Positions 42,627 to 54,200 of a DNA stretch of 64,000 nt are shown here, piece after piece. Positions within the stretch are counted from its first letter, which is position 1. Every line of letters starts with the position of its first letter. Source of the DNA: Rhynchopus euleeides (taxonomy: Eukaryota > Euglenozoa > Diplonemea > Diplonemida > Diplonemidae); the NCBI GenBank assembly GCA_963210315.1, contig OY723283.1, positions 1,798,001 through 1,862,000 on the forward strand. The letters are read 5' to 3'. Both the position numbers and the translations under genes were made by a program. A model generated the notes under the pieces. That model was not told where the DNA came from. It did no database searches and saw only the letters and a list, made by a program, of their open reading frames with translations.

Positions 42627-45600
42627 ATGCCGGGCTCTTCGGTGCTGGCGGTGCCTGCAGCAGGGTCTGCATGGTTGGTGATCGCCTTCACCGCTGCGCT
42701 GCTCTCTGATGCATCAGGTGCGCCTGCCGCAAGCAGCGGCTCTGCGGCCTGCACGCCTGGCGGCAGCGCTGGGAGTGGCAGCGGTGCAGAGTGCCCCACA
42801 CCCGACCCGACGTCACACATGCAGACCATCTTCACCTGGGACTGCGACGGCAGGGTGCGGATTATGCCTGATAACCCTTTGGTGAACGTTAACCTCGACA
42901 TCCCCATGCTGCCGCGTATGATGCAGGCTTTCTACACCAGCCTCAAGGGATATGTGAAGGGGCAGTGCTCGCAGACGAAGGTGTCGGATGAGGCCTTCCG
43001 TGACAGGTACCACCCTCTTGCAGGCGCTCTTTATGGGAACCGGATATATTCCAGCACAGACATCGATTCGATGGACTGCCTGGATGGCGCAGGGAGTTTC
43101 ACCCGGGATTTCCCAAAGCTGTACAAAGCGCTGGCAGGTGCCAGTTCGTTTGAGATGCCTTCGTCCTGCAAGTATGACTCGTGGTCTCAGACGAAGGATC
43201 CTCTGTCGCCCAGCGCATCGAAGAGGGACCCGAAGTGCAGCTTTGTCCATGAGTTGATGGAGATCGGCGCGCAGCTGCAGGTTGTCGTGAAGAAGTGCAG
43301 CAACCACAAGGACTTCTTCAAGATATCCGTCGGGTGCGAGGGGAATGGGTGCAACCTCTTCAAGCCGTGCCAGACGGACTACGACTGCAACTCGAAGGAC
43401 CACCTGGTGTGTGCCGACCCCTTCAACTGGAAGGATCCGAAGATCAAGGATGCGAAGCCCAAGTTCCAGGAGGAGGATGTGTACAACCTGATGCGGGACT
43501 TTATGTATCTCTACAGCAACAAGCCTTACGGCGACAAGGAGTGCAAGAAGTACTTCCCGGCGGAGTTCCTGAAGAAGTTTATCGGCAAGTTTGCGAAGTA
43601 CATCGTCGGTTCCCCCGAGGCCACGGGCGGGATGACCTGCGACCCTGCCGACCCGGACTCTGTCTGCAAAGTCTGCCTCCCTGCGCACACCACAGCCTTT
43701 GAGACGACGCTGAGCGACTTCCCTGGGAGATGGCGCGAGGTGTCAGATGAGTACCCCAAGAGCCGCTACAAGAAGGACTCTGACGGGTGTGTCCTCTCGC
43801 CTGACAGGCTGAAGTCCAACACGTCGACCCTTCTTGGGGACGGGACCTTGCCGACCATTCTGGCGCCAGTTCACCCGAAGGATGCAACCAAGGCTTTGCG
43901 GTACCCCGCGCATGCGCATTTTTTCGCAACAGAGTCGCCTTTGGTGCAAGGCGCGAAGGTGTATGTCAAAGGCTCGCAGGTCACGATCGGCGGGAGGACC
44001 TGCACAGACCACAACAACTGTGGGACGGGGCTCTGCGTGGACAACAACGAGGCCTATTGCGAGCTGGCGCAGAATGAGTGCGACAGGCACTCGCAGTGCG
44101 AGCTGGACTCTGCAAATCTCTGCGTGCCCATCCACCCAGCGGTGGCCACGCCTGCGCCTAAGTCCTGCGCCTGCTTTGCTCTCGACAGGTTTACCCTTGC
44201 CGATTCCCCGAAGTTTACATACGGCGATGCGTGTGACCAGGCGCAGTACATCGGGGACATCGAGGCGTCTGATCTTCTCGACAGCTTCTACTCCGAGAGC
44301 ATCCACAAGTGGCGGTCGCGGTACGACCCGTTCATTTATTGGGATGGGGTGACAGGGCCGGATGGGATCGACCCGTTCGTCGAGAGGGACCACTGGGTGA
44401 AGTTCCCCGACATGGAGGCGCCGGCAGGCGAGATGCACCTTGCCAGCACGCAGTGTAACGGGGTGATACATCTCTTCATGAACGCACCGTACCACGTACG
44501 TGCGTATGCCCCCAAGCTGAACGACCTTCTGCAGTTTGCGACGCAGTTCAACTACGACACTTGGAAGTGCAGAGACTACAAGTCGCAGTTGACGGATAAG
44601 GTGTTCCTCGTGTCGCAGGCCCTGCACCGCCCCGACCCCTGGCTGTTCGGCAAGGTGCTGGACAAGGACCAGAATTACCAGGCGGTGGAGCCGGCGGACT
44701 ACACGACCCTCCTGAGGTGGCTCTTCAACGAGAGCTCGCTCAACACGACAGAGACGTTCAGTATGTGGAACTTCCACCACGTGATGAAGCTGTCCCCCAG
44801 CATGACGCTGAGTGACTGGTTCCAGGCGGGGTACGTCGGCACGAAGTACACCGGGCTGCGGGGGAAGCGCGACGGCGACGGGTTGCAGAACCCGCTCATC
44901 ATGGACTCGGCCTTCTCCCTCAACTTCCGCGCGCAGACCTGCAAAGACTACCCCATGGGGGTCGCGGAGATGCACTTGACCTGCAAGGGGCGGAGTTGCG
45001 GCGAGATGCTCATGTCCACTCCATGCCAGTCCACAGGCTGCCTTGACCGCTCCCAGTGTAGCAACGTCTTCAAACAACAGTATGACGACGACGTCATGGG
45101 GCAGATGCTGTGGGGCGTGAGCCGGCCTGTGACCGGGCAGTACTACACAGAGGACTCGCTCTGCCCTGCCCTGGAGGACTACGGCAAGCTGGGGATGACC
45201 AAGAAGGAGCCTGGCAAGGCAGTCAAGGACATGTCCCGCCTGCTGTGGACCGACTTCCGCCACCCCGACTGCCCCAAGCGCACCGAGGAGACCTGCTGGG
45301 GGCACTGCCGCTGGGTGAGGGATGAGAACGACGACATCTACAAATGCCTCTACCTGCCAGGTGCGGACCCCCCTGTGATTGCGGAAGGATCAGAGATGAT
45401 GTTCTGCGTGCCCGGTAACAAGGCTCCAGTGCAGCCGTTCATGTCGCAGTCCTACTACGACGCCATCGTGGGGGCGTACGGCTTCACCACCCACATCGGC
45501 AAGAGGGGCGACGGCGGCACCGGGACCTCCACCGCGGATTCAGCCAACATCTTCGACCTGTGGCAGCAGCACATCAGGGACAAGTCGATGCAGAGCTACA

Positions 45601-47095
45601 TCTTCAGCGTGGCAAACGATGCTGCCGACATCGCGCCCGCCACACTGCTCGACACGGAATCGCTCTACAGCACCCCTGTCAGTGACAGCACCGGGCCCTT
45701 CGGGAAGTCCTTCATCATCGTTGTGCTTGTCATGTGCGGCATCGTCTTCATCGCGACGGTGCTTGTGTGGTGGAACTACATCAGGAAGACCCCAGAGGAG
45801 AAGGCGCGTCTGGCCCGCCTCCGCGGCCTCTCCTTCGCCTTCAAGCAGGACAACAGTGTCTACGGGCGCGATCTGATGGTGCCTGAGATGTACACGCGCT
45901 GGCTGCCCGGGGGTGAGGTATGGAATTGTGCCCCATGGCATGCGCTGTCTTGCTGCTGCCTTTTGTTAACCTAGAGACAAGAGTGGATGGACCTGGAGTT
46001 GATACTGTGTCTGTGCCCAACACCAACACCAACACGAACACCAATCCCCTGCAGAACCACTCGTTGAAGCCTCCCAAGACCTTGGATGACGTGAGTGACG
46101 ATGAGGTGGAAGACGACGTGCTGCTCTCCCCCAGGGATTCGAAGTCGCCTCTGGATGCGCCCTCAGCGGGCACGCCGACCGAGGCGTCGCCCGCCATGCC
46201 TGCTGCGGCTGTCGCAGCCTCGTCGGTGTCGTCCCCACCGCCTGCGGTGGTGCCCATTGTGATCCCTGTGAGTACCAAGGAGGTATGTGCTGGCCTTCCG
46301 TTGTGTGGTGGTCGTGAGATGTCCTTGGGGGTGGGGGTTTCTGCTGATGATTCTTGGGAGAGTGTGGTGTCGTGTGGCACACACCAACACTGACACCGAC
46401 AGGCGAATTACGCACACCCTGACGACAACGCGTTCTCGACACGGAGGGAGCGCAACGCGGTGTCGTCGCCCTCGCAGGGCCCAGCCGGTTCGCCCGGGCT
46501 GACCCGCAGCTTGCGGTCGGAGCGTGCGGAGAAGCGTCGCAGCACTGGGAGTGCTGCGACCACCAACGACGTTGCGGGGGGCGCGACGTCTGTTGTTGAG
46601 GTGTGTCAGGGGTCAAGCGAAGGGGGTGGGGGTGTGCACTGCAAAGACTCCACAGCCACAACCACCATGCATCAGGCAACGTACCCCTATCGGCCGAGCC
46701 AGGCAGGCAGCGTGGCGGGCGACCCGCTGACGAGCACGAGCCACCAGAAGGCGACGCTGCCCACGAGCCCTGTGGTGCCGGGGGTTGGCAGCCGGCATTC
46801 CACGCAGACGCTGAGCGACTCGACGGTTGGGGACCCTGCCAATAACGGGTCGTATGGGCGCAACGACTGGGCGAGCGTCGTGGCTGGCAACACCAGCACC
46901 CGCGGCAAGCGGGGTGGGTCACGGGGGTACGCCCCCAGCACTAGCACCAGGTCCCTGCCTGTGGAGATGCAGGTGCCCGCAGGCCCACCGCCTGCAGGCA
47001 CACGGCCTGACACGATGCGCAGCGACAAGCATTCCGCCAACAAGCAGTTCCGCAGCCACCCGCTTGAGAGCGCTGCGTCCATCCTTGAGTACTGA
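42627..47095 (+). CDS. Large type I transmembrane protein with Cys-rich ectodomain, 1,403 residues
   Basis: Exons 42627-45912, 45975-46282, 46403-46600 and 46676-47095 give a continuous frame. Introns are 62, 120 and 75 bp; the last keeps frame if unspliced. Residues 1-32 form a signal peptide (hydrophobic WLVIAFTAALLSDASG). The ectodomain to about 1025 has many Cys in short spacings (CKVCLPAHTTA, CTDHNNCGTGLCVDNNEAYC, CDRHSQCELD, CWGHCRWVRD) and several N-x-S/T sites. A membrane span at about 1028-1050 (FIIVVLVMCGIVFIATVLVW) is followed by a basic stop (RKTPEEKARLARLR) and a 350-residue Ser/Thr/Pro-rich tail containing an N-T repeat. I cannot match the ectodomain to a known family; the DKK/EB-like Cys clusters may be convergent. 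Probably a cell-surface or endomembrane receptor or adhesin-like protein. Confidence 0.7.
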
Positions 47096-49755
47096 CCTGC
47101 TGCGCAAGCTCCGGCCACTGCGGTTGCCACGCGCCCTTCACTCTCTGCCCCGTTGCCCCTGGGTTCTCATGTGTTCTTGCAAGCCTAACAATACGTTGCC
47201 GGGTTTCTGTGATTATTTCTTGTTTGTGTGTGCCAGTGGGGGACGCATCGCATTGGTCCAGCCCTCTGTCGCGAGCATCATGACCCGCTCGCTGTGCGTG
47301 CGGTTGGGATCGCATTAAGTGTGGAATCGGTGCGTCATTTCCAATAAACATGCCCGTTGTGCCGTGGTGGGAACAGGGGGGTCACGTGTGGTGCTTTCCA
47401 ATTTGCCGCCACCGGCCAACAAGGCCACCCCCATCTCACCGCGTGCCATTCCCCGGTGCTCTCCGACCATGCGTTCGCTCTCCAGCCGGCATTTAGTTGG
47501 TTGCTGCTGGCTATGTCGCTCCAGCATGCCCACATGCCTCCCTGCCTCTGTCTTATCTGATTCTGTTCCACGCAAAACGCCGCCGCCATCCTCCCCTCCC
47601 CGCATGAAGGCAGTGGTTTCATCTAACCCCATCCATCCTTGAACTAACTTCGCCACTACTTCGAAAACACACAGGCGCACATACGGTGCCCAGGGAAGCC
47701 AGCCTTTTCGGATGAAAAGGCTTTTCGGAAAGCCTTTTCGGATGGCTTTTCCCGTGGTTATGACATAATATGTTGATCTTCACCCCCCACAAGACAACTG
47801 CTGCAGGGGAGTCTGGCGTGGGTCTTTCTACACAAGTGGCAGCCTGAGTGGTGCAAGGGGTTGGCCACACGCTTTTGGTAGGCGTGCCTGAACAGCACAG
47901 GTGATGAAACCGCTACGAACAAACAAGGCATGTCGGCTCGTGTGAGAGAAGGGAATCTGTTGCGTATAGACCTTCTGCCTCTTGCCAGCATGAACTGCTC
48001 CAACTCCCGATCAAAGGAGGAAGGGCCGTGCTCTTTCTATTTCTGGTTGTGTGGCATGGCACCCAGACCCAGGGTTTTTGATGTCGGGGTGGTACCGCTC
48101 AGGTGAGGTGGGTGGGGTGTCTGCAGTCATTACCAAACAGAACTGCAAATAGGTCTTGGCTTTGGCACCCGCACCACTTTATCAGAAGGGGCGTAGAGAA
48201 GGTTCTGCGTTTCCCAAACCCAAAACTATTGCAGGGGGGGGGGGGGGAGTTGGCATTTTTCGATTTCCAGTGGGGGTGGGGTGGGGTGCGGCGAAACAAT
48301 GTACGTTATAACGAATTCCGAACAAAAAAACCGACACTTATTTCTGAGCGTTCGCCGGCAAACTTCTCTGTTTGCAGGCAGTTGGGCTATATATATAGGG
48401 TGGGTGGGCTGGGGTGCGGGCCGACCACCTCTGAGTGACCGCACGGGTTGGGGGGTCGGGGCGGAGGGGGCGACTGCTTTTCTTTTGCGCTAGACGCTAT
48501 GACCAACGAACTTTGGTAGCTGGAGCAAATCTGTAGTCTGTTGTTGCTCTTGCTCTCTCCACTGACTGGTACGTCCAAACATATGATATATCTTCCACAG
48601 GCGGCCCACCATCTCCGCAGTAAACGCAGGGAAGTGAAGGAAAGTGCTTGTCACACTTGAACGATATTTTTGAAACAAACACGCACACACACAAAACGAA
48701 CATGCGCAGCGCAGACTCGCATTGTGGGTGTGGGCCAGCGCCATAGACTGGGGTCCCCATCTCCTCCGGTCGGGAAAAGTTTTCCAACCCCTGAGGAGGG
48801 ACGGCGGGTCTTCGCTGCAGTGCCGAAACCAACAGTGCGTCGTTGGTGACTCATTTCGCCCCTTTCTCCTTTACGAGAATGGGGGAAAGAACGCCAACCA
48901 TTCTGCCGAAAAATTGCTTTTTTGGCCGGCAGTGGAGGCCCCCATTCCCCCCTCCTGTTGCTGCATTTCTTTGCCGTCACAGCTCCGCCCCCCACCCCCC
49001 CCCCCCCCTCACAACACCAACTGTGCATTTCATGCCCACTCATGGCGAGGAGACTTGCTGAGGTTTTCCCCGTGCCGATCCTATTTGGCTGCTGTATTGG
49101 CAGGGGGGGCTCTCACCACACGTCTCTCCTTTATTTGTTATATTCACCCCCCGCCCCCCGAACCCCCCTACCGCTGACTGATCTTTCCACCACCACCACC
49201 CCCCCCGCCCCCCAAACGGCGCATGCTGGGATGTGCCGTTATTCGTTCCCAATTTATGCGCTCTCTTTTTATTTGTCAAAACAGTTCAGATAGTCAAGTC
49301 AGGCAAACACAGAAAACAAACAAAAAAAACAATTGCTCTTCCTGCATTATTTGCAAGAGCCGTTCCGGTTCTTTCCTGTCATTTCAGTAGACTCACTTAG
49401 TCCCGTCTCGCGGGAAGGAAGTGCCGTGGAGGCGGTAGTGTAGTGGAGCCCGCATGGGGGCTCTGTTTCCAACAAGGAGAGCCTCGCCAGGAGATCCTCT
49501 CCAGGGGTTGGTTGTGCCGGGGCACCAAGTGTGCCGGGGTGTGCAGAGGAGGTGGAGGCGGTGCAGCGGGGAGCCTGCACACACCCAGCACATCACCCCG
49601 TCCATCTCCCCACCCATCTGTTGCGCTGGTTATAGAGACGGGCGCCGGTTGTTTATTGTTGTGGCGCTCAAACACTCCACGCCATACACCCATCCTTTGG
49701 AAGAGCCAGGTCGATAGAGTGTTGGCTGAGAAACCCTCAGAAAAAGCCTTTCACG
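47096..49755. other. Long spacer without recognisable gene
   Basis: An AATAAA word at 47343-47348 may serve the upstream gene. At about 47700-47755 an inverted cluster of CCTTTTCGGATG and AAAAGGCTTTTCGG can form a hairpin. C tracts lie near 48998-49010 and 49199-49207. Open frames exceed 100 codons but carry no motif. Confidence 0.45.
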
Positions 49756-50532
49756 ATGCTGCAGCTGCTTGTGGTTGCCGCGGCGGTGAGCGTCGACCCT
49801 CCGCAGTGGATGATCGATGCGGACGCGAGCTTCGGCGCGATGTACAACGCACAGAACTTCACAGGGGTGCAGGGGCTGTACAACCCTGGGGCTGAGCTGA
49901 TCCCGCCTGGGGCGGGCACGTTCCTCTTGGGCAACCAGCTTGCTGACTTCTTCCAGTCGGCTTACAACTCGGGCCTGAGGGACCTCTCCCTGAAGCCGGT
50001 GCACGTGAGGCAGGAAGGCGACAGCCTGTGGCATGAGATTGGGGAGGTGCGCGACTCCACGGGCAACGGTACGTACTATGTGCGGTGGGTCAAGCCTGCA
50101 GGGAGCGACTGGCAGATCGCATTCGACTGTATGTCCATCGGGGCACCGAGCGCTGCGATGCAGAGGGTGGGTGGCAAGGGGGCAGGCCCCGTCGCTCCCC
50201 CGGCGTGGCTGGTGCAGAAGAATGCGGAGAGCGTCCAGTTGTGGAACACGAAGAACTTCACCGGGATTGCTGCGCAGTTCAACCCTGGTGCACAGATGGT
50301 GCCGTACACTGCGGACAGCTATATCCTGCAGCCGGATCTGGCGGCGTACTTCGCGTCGTTGCCTTACTACTCCCACCAGAGCGACATCCTTGTTGTGTAT
50401 GAGGAGTCCTCGACGCTTCTGCATGTCATTGGGCAGATCCGTGCGTCGTATGGCACGAGCAAGTACTACCTGCGGTGGATCCAGAATGGGGATGACTGGC
50501 AGATCGCGTTTGAACTTAGTGTGATTGTGTAG
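49756..50532 (+). CDS. Secreted protein with tandem SnoaL/NTF2-like domains
   Basis: Single exon, 258 residues. A short N-terminal hydrophobic stretch (MLQLLVVAAAVSV) looks like a signal peptide. Two homologous halves follow, about 18-130 and 142-258. Each starts with a W-x-I/V-x-x-N/D helix and has F-T-G...YNPGAE/FNPGAQ, then LADFF/LAAYF, LWHEIGEVRD/LLHVIGQIRA, YYVRWVK/YYLRWIQ and DWQIAFD/DWQIAFE. This helix-plus-cone pattern is typical of the SnoaL/DUF4440 branch of the NTF2-like superfamily, which holds both enzymes and ligand-binding proteins. Catalytic residues are not conserved enough to assign a substrate. The internal duplication within one polypeptide implies an intramolecular dimer. 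Confidence 0.75.
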   Translation: MLQLLVVAAAVSVDPPQWMIDADASFGAMYNAQNFTGVQGLYNPGAELIPPGAGTFLLGNQLADFFQSAYNSGLRDLSLKPVHVRQEGDSLWHEIGEVRDSTGNGTYYVRWVKPAGSDWQIAFDCMSIGAPSAAMQRVGGKGAGPVAPPAWLVQKNAESVQLWNTKNFTGIAAQFNPGAQMVPYTADSYILQPDLAAYFASLPYYSHQSDILVVYEESSTLLHVIGQIRASYGTSKYYLRWIQNGDDWQIAFELSVIV

Positions 50533-51242
50533 TCTGTCAGAGCTGCGCCCTTTCCTGCTGCTGGGTGGGGGTTTATCGTGTTTTCGTTCCGGATGGTATT
50601 TGTTTTGTAGCAGACAGTCGTATCACCAGAGACAGCAGCCATGGTACCATCAAGGCCAAGGGCGAGGAGTTCCGATTTTTGGTGTTACGTAGAACTGCAA
50701 GGCTTGTTATTGAAAGTGTTGTGTTTGTTCGATCTTGCGTGTGCCAGAACCAACGATATTCACTGCAGCCAGCACCTGAACGTGCGCCATACATTGCCCC
50801 CGCTATGCGGTTAGGTCCTATTGGGGGTCTTCGCTACGCTGCTGAACCCGGTGCGTTTTGGTGCATTTCCTCTGGAGGTGAAAATCACCGAACTTTGCCG
50901 AACAGTTGCCAGTAGCGAAGACCCCCCCGTGGCCTTGTTGTCTTTATTTGACCTTTTATTTCCGACCCTGCAAAAGATGAAAATGTTTAAAACCAAGCGT
51001 GATTACCACCGGATCTCTGCATAATAGCCCGCCAGGGGCAGCATTACCACCGTCACCAATCTTTGCTTCCTCCAGTAAATGGTCATGCCAGTCCTATGGG
51101 ATTCCGATTGCACATGAGCGCCCCACCCCACCCGCCCCGAGTATTTTGCCAGCCGTGCTGTTGTTCCTGCCTTGTGCCCCGCTCGCATAGCTTACAACCC
51201 CACCACTGCAGACGAGGCACCACACAGGCGCCCCACACCACC
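50533..51242. other. Spacer with an inverted GGGGGTCTTCGCTAC pair
   Basis: GGGGGTCTTCGCTAC at about 50823 and GTAGCGAAGACCCCC at about 50915 are inverted ends of a roughly 110-bp miniature element that resembles the ends of the candidate element at 5870-8491. A further acceptor-like CACTGCAG lies at about 51202-51209, 34 bases before the next ATG. No gene. Confidence 0.5.
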
Positions 51243-54200
51243 ATGGATGACCAGAGCACGCCAGGCCGGCCTGCCGGTGCTGCCAGAACGACACTGCGGA
51301 AACCCCCGACGCCGCTGGGCCCTCTGTCTACCCCAACCCCGCACCGCCGCAGCACCGCGTTCGACAAGGAGAACTATGTGGCGAAGTCCGACTTCCACGC
51401 CCTGAAGGTGAAGCTGAACCGCATGACGCATAGCAACACGGAGCTGCAGCACGAGCTGAACGAGGTCCGCGGCAAGCTGCACAAGAAGGAGGATGACTTC
51501 GTGCGCCTGTTCAAGGAGAAGCGCAACCTCGAGGTGTCGCAGGGTGTCATGCGGTGCGAGCTGCAGTCGCGCGAGGCGCGCAATGCCTCGAAGGACCGCA
51601 TCAACGGCTTGTCTCAGAAGGTGGACGAGCTGAAGGACCGCCTGCAGCGCTCAGAGGGCGACTCGCAGGAGCTCACACACAACCTCGCCGCAGCCACAAA
51701 GGAGATGCAGGACGAGCTGGCCGACCTGGAGCAGGAGTTGGAGAAGGAGATGTCACAGCGCGAGGCATTCCAGCACCAGGCGGAGCAGCTGGAGGCGGCA
51801 CTGCAGAGCGCCCACAGCCTCTACGAGACGGCCTCTGCTGAACTGAAGCGCACGCAGACCGAGATGGCGAGCAGCAGGGCAGGGGTGGAGGAGTCGGCGA
51901 GCCGGACCTCTGCCATGTCCAAGGAGTTGGAGGCTGCTGCGGCACGCAATGCCGAGCTGAGCGAGGCTCTGGACCGTGCAGGCAGGGAGCGTATGCACAT
52001 GGCAAAGGAGCTGGAGCGGGTGGGCCAGGAACGCTCAGTCCAGAGCGAGCAGATGTCTGCTGCACGCAAGGAGCACATTGCGCTGGTGGAGGAGCGGGCC
52101 AAGATCGCCACGGAGCTGAAGCAGGTGCAGCTCAACATGCAGTTGCAGATCGAGTCTGCCAATGAGACGGCGGCACGTCACAAAGCCAACTGCGAACAGT
52201 TGCTGGAGGCGGAGACCGCACAGCGCACCGAGCAGGCTGCCATGAAGGAGACGATGCGGCGCCTGGGGGAGGATGCCGAAGAGCAGGCCCGCGTGCAGCA
52301 TGACCTGCGCGAGCAGCTGGAGGTGGCTGACAGCGTTGCCGAAGAGAACGCCTCTCTGCACCACCAGAACAACCACCTCGCCGTGGAGCTGGAGCGCTAC
52401 GAGAATGAGGTTCGCGAGAAGACCGAAGCTTTCAGGGCTCTGCAGCGCGAGGCCAACGAGAGGGCGGCGAACCAGGACAGGGAGCTGCAAGCACGCCTGC
52501 AGGCTTTGTCTTCCGAGGCCAACGAGAAGGTGGCCCAAATCACCAAGCGCATGGGGGAGCAGGTGCGCACAGCGGAGGAGGCGGGGCGGAGGTGTGCCCA
52601 GGAGCTGGCAGAGCTCCAGACACAGGGAACCGCAATGCTGGCCCAGGCGCGCAATGAGATTGCTGAGCTCAAGCAGCATGTGAATGACCACGAGCGTGCC
52701 GCGGACAAGACGGCCGAGCAGCACGAGGCACAGGTCACCATGATGCAGGACTGCATGGCACAGGTGCAGCGCGAGCTGAAGGAGAAGAAGCAGTCCGCCG
52801 AGCAGACGGCACGCGACCACGCCACACAGGTTGCGGCTGCGAAGGACACCATCTCTGCGCTGCGGCAGGAGCGTGCCAACCTGCAGGAGGCAAATGCCAC
52901 ACTCGAGACCCACAAGACTCAGGCTGCAGAGCAGGGGAAGGCCGCAAGCGCCACGATTGCGGAGCTCAAGCAGGAGTGTGCGCTTGTGCAGCAGAGGCAC
53001 ACGGACGCGATGCACGAGCTGCAGCGTCTGGGTGAGGCTGGCGAGCAGGCCCGTCGGGAGCTGGAAGGGCAGTTGCGGCAGGCGACAGAGGTCATCAGCT
53101 CGTTGAAGCAGGACCATGCGGTGCTGAAGCAGCGCGCAGACGACGCAGCCCAGGCGCTCGAGGGGGCGAAGCAGGAGGCCAAGGCGCAGCTGCAGCAGGC
53201 CCACACCCAGCTGCAGAGCGCACAGCAGGCCGTGCAGTGTGCCAACGAGGAGCGCGCCGCGCTGCAGAGCCGTGCGGACGATGCTGTGGACCAGGCCAAG
53301 CGCGAGGGCGAGGCCATGCTGCAGCAGGCCTCCCGTGCTGCGGAGGAGGCGAAGCGCGAGTATGAGGAGACACACGACGCCCTCAGCACCCTGAAGCAGG
53401 TACACGCCGCACTGCAGCAGCGCTCCGACGACGCGGTCCAGTCTCTCCAGCAGTGCAAGGCACAGCTGCAGCAGGAGGCGAAGGAGACGGCACAGGCAAA
53501 GCGCGAATACGCACAGCAGCTGCAGGCTCGCGACGAGGAGCATGCAAAGAACATGGAGCAGGTGCAGCAGCACCACGCCGAGACCGTTGCATGCCTCAAG
53601 GAGGAGCGGGCGACGCTGCAGGCACGTACGGATGAGGCGGAGGCAGCCCTTCAGAGGGCACGGGAGGAGTTCAGCGAGCAGACGAAGCAGGACCGTGCCG
53701 ATGTGCTGCAGGCCTGGGAGCAGACGAAGGCCGACGTCGATGAGAAGATGCGTGTGAAGTCCGAAGAGCATGCCGCCGCCCTGGAGGAGAGCAAGGAGGT
53801 GCTGCAGCAGGCACACGAGGAGCGCGCCGCGCTGGAGGAAGAGCTGAAGAAGGAAAGAGACATGCACGCGACCCGGGCGCGGAAGGGCGACGACGCGCTG
53901 AGTGCGCTGAAGCAAGAGCGTGCCCTCCTGAAGCAGCGTGCGGAGGACCTGGTCCGCTCGCTGGAGGAGGCCAAGAAGGGGAGTGCTGATGCCATCGAGA
54001 GGGCTCGGGAGCAGCACGGCGAGATGCTGCAGCAGGTGACGAGCATGAAGGAGGAGCGTGCCGTCCTGCAGCAGCGTGCTGATGCCTCGACGGCGTTGCT
54101 GGAGGATGCCCGCAAACATGGCGAGGAGCTTGCGGGTGCCTTGCAGCAGGCGAACGAGTCGCGTGCTCTGTTGCAGCAGCGGGCCGAGCAGATGTCCGAG

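Noticed and set aside
43743-45305. 520-codon minus-strand frame within the membrane-protein gene
   Set aside because: Antisense shadow; the + frame has signal peptide, Cys spacing, membrane span and consistent splice sites.
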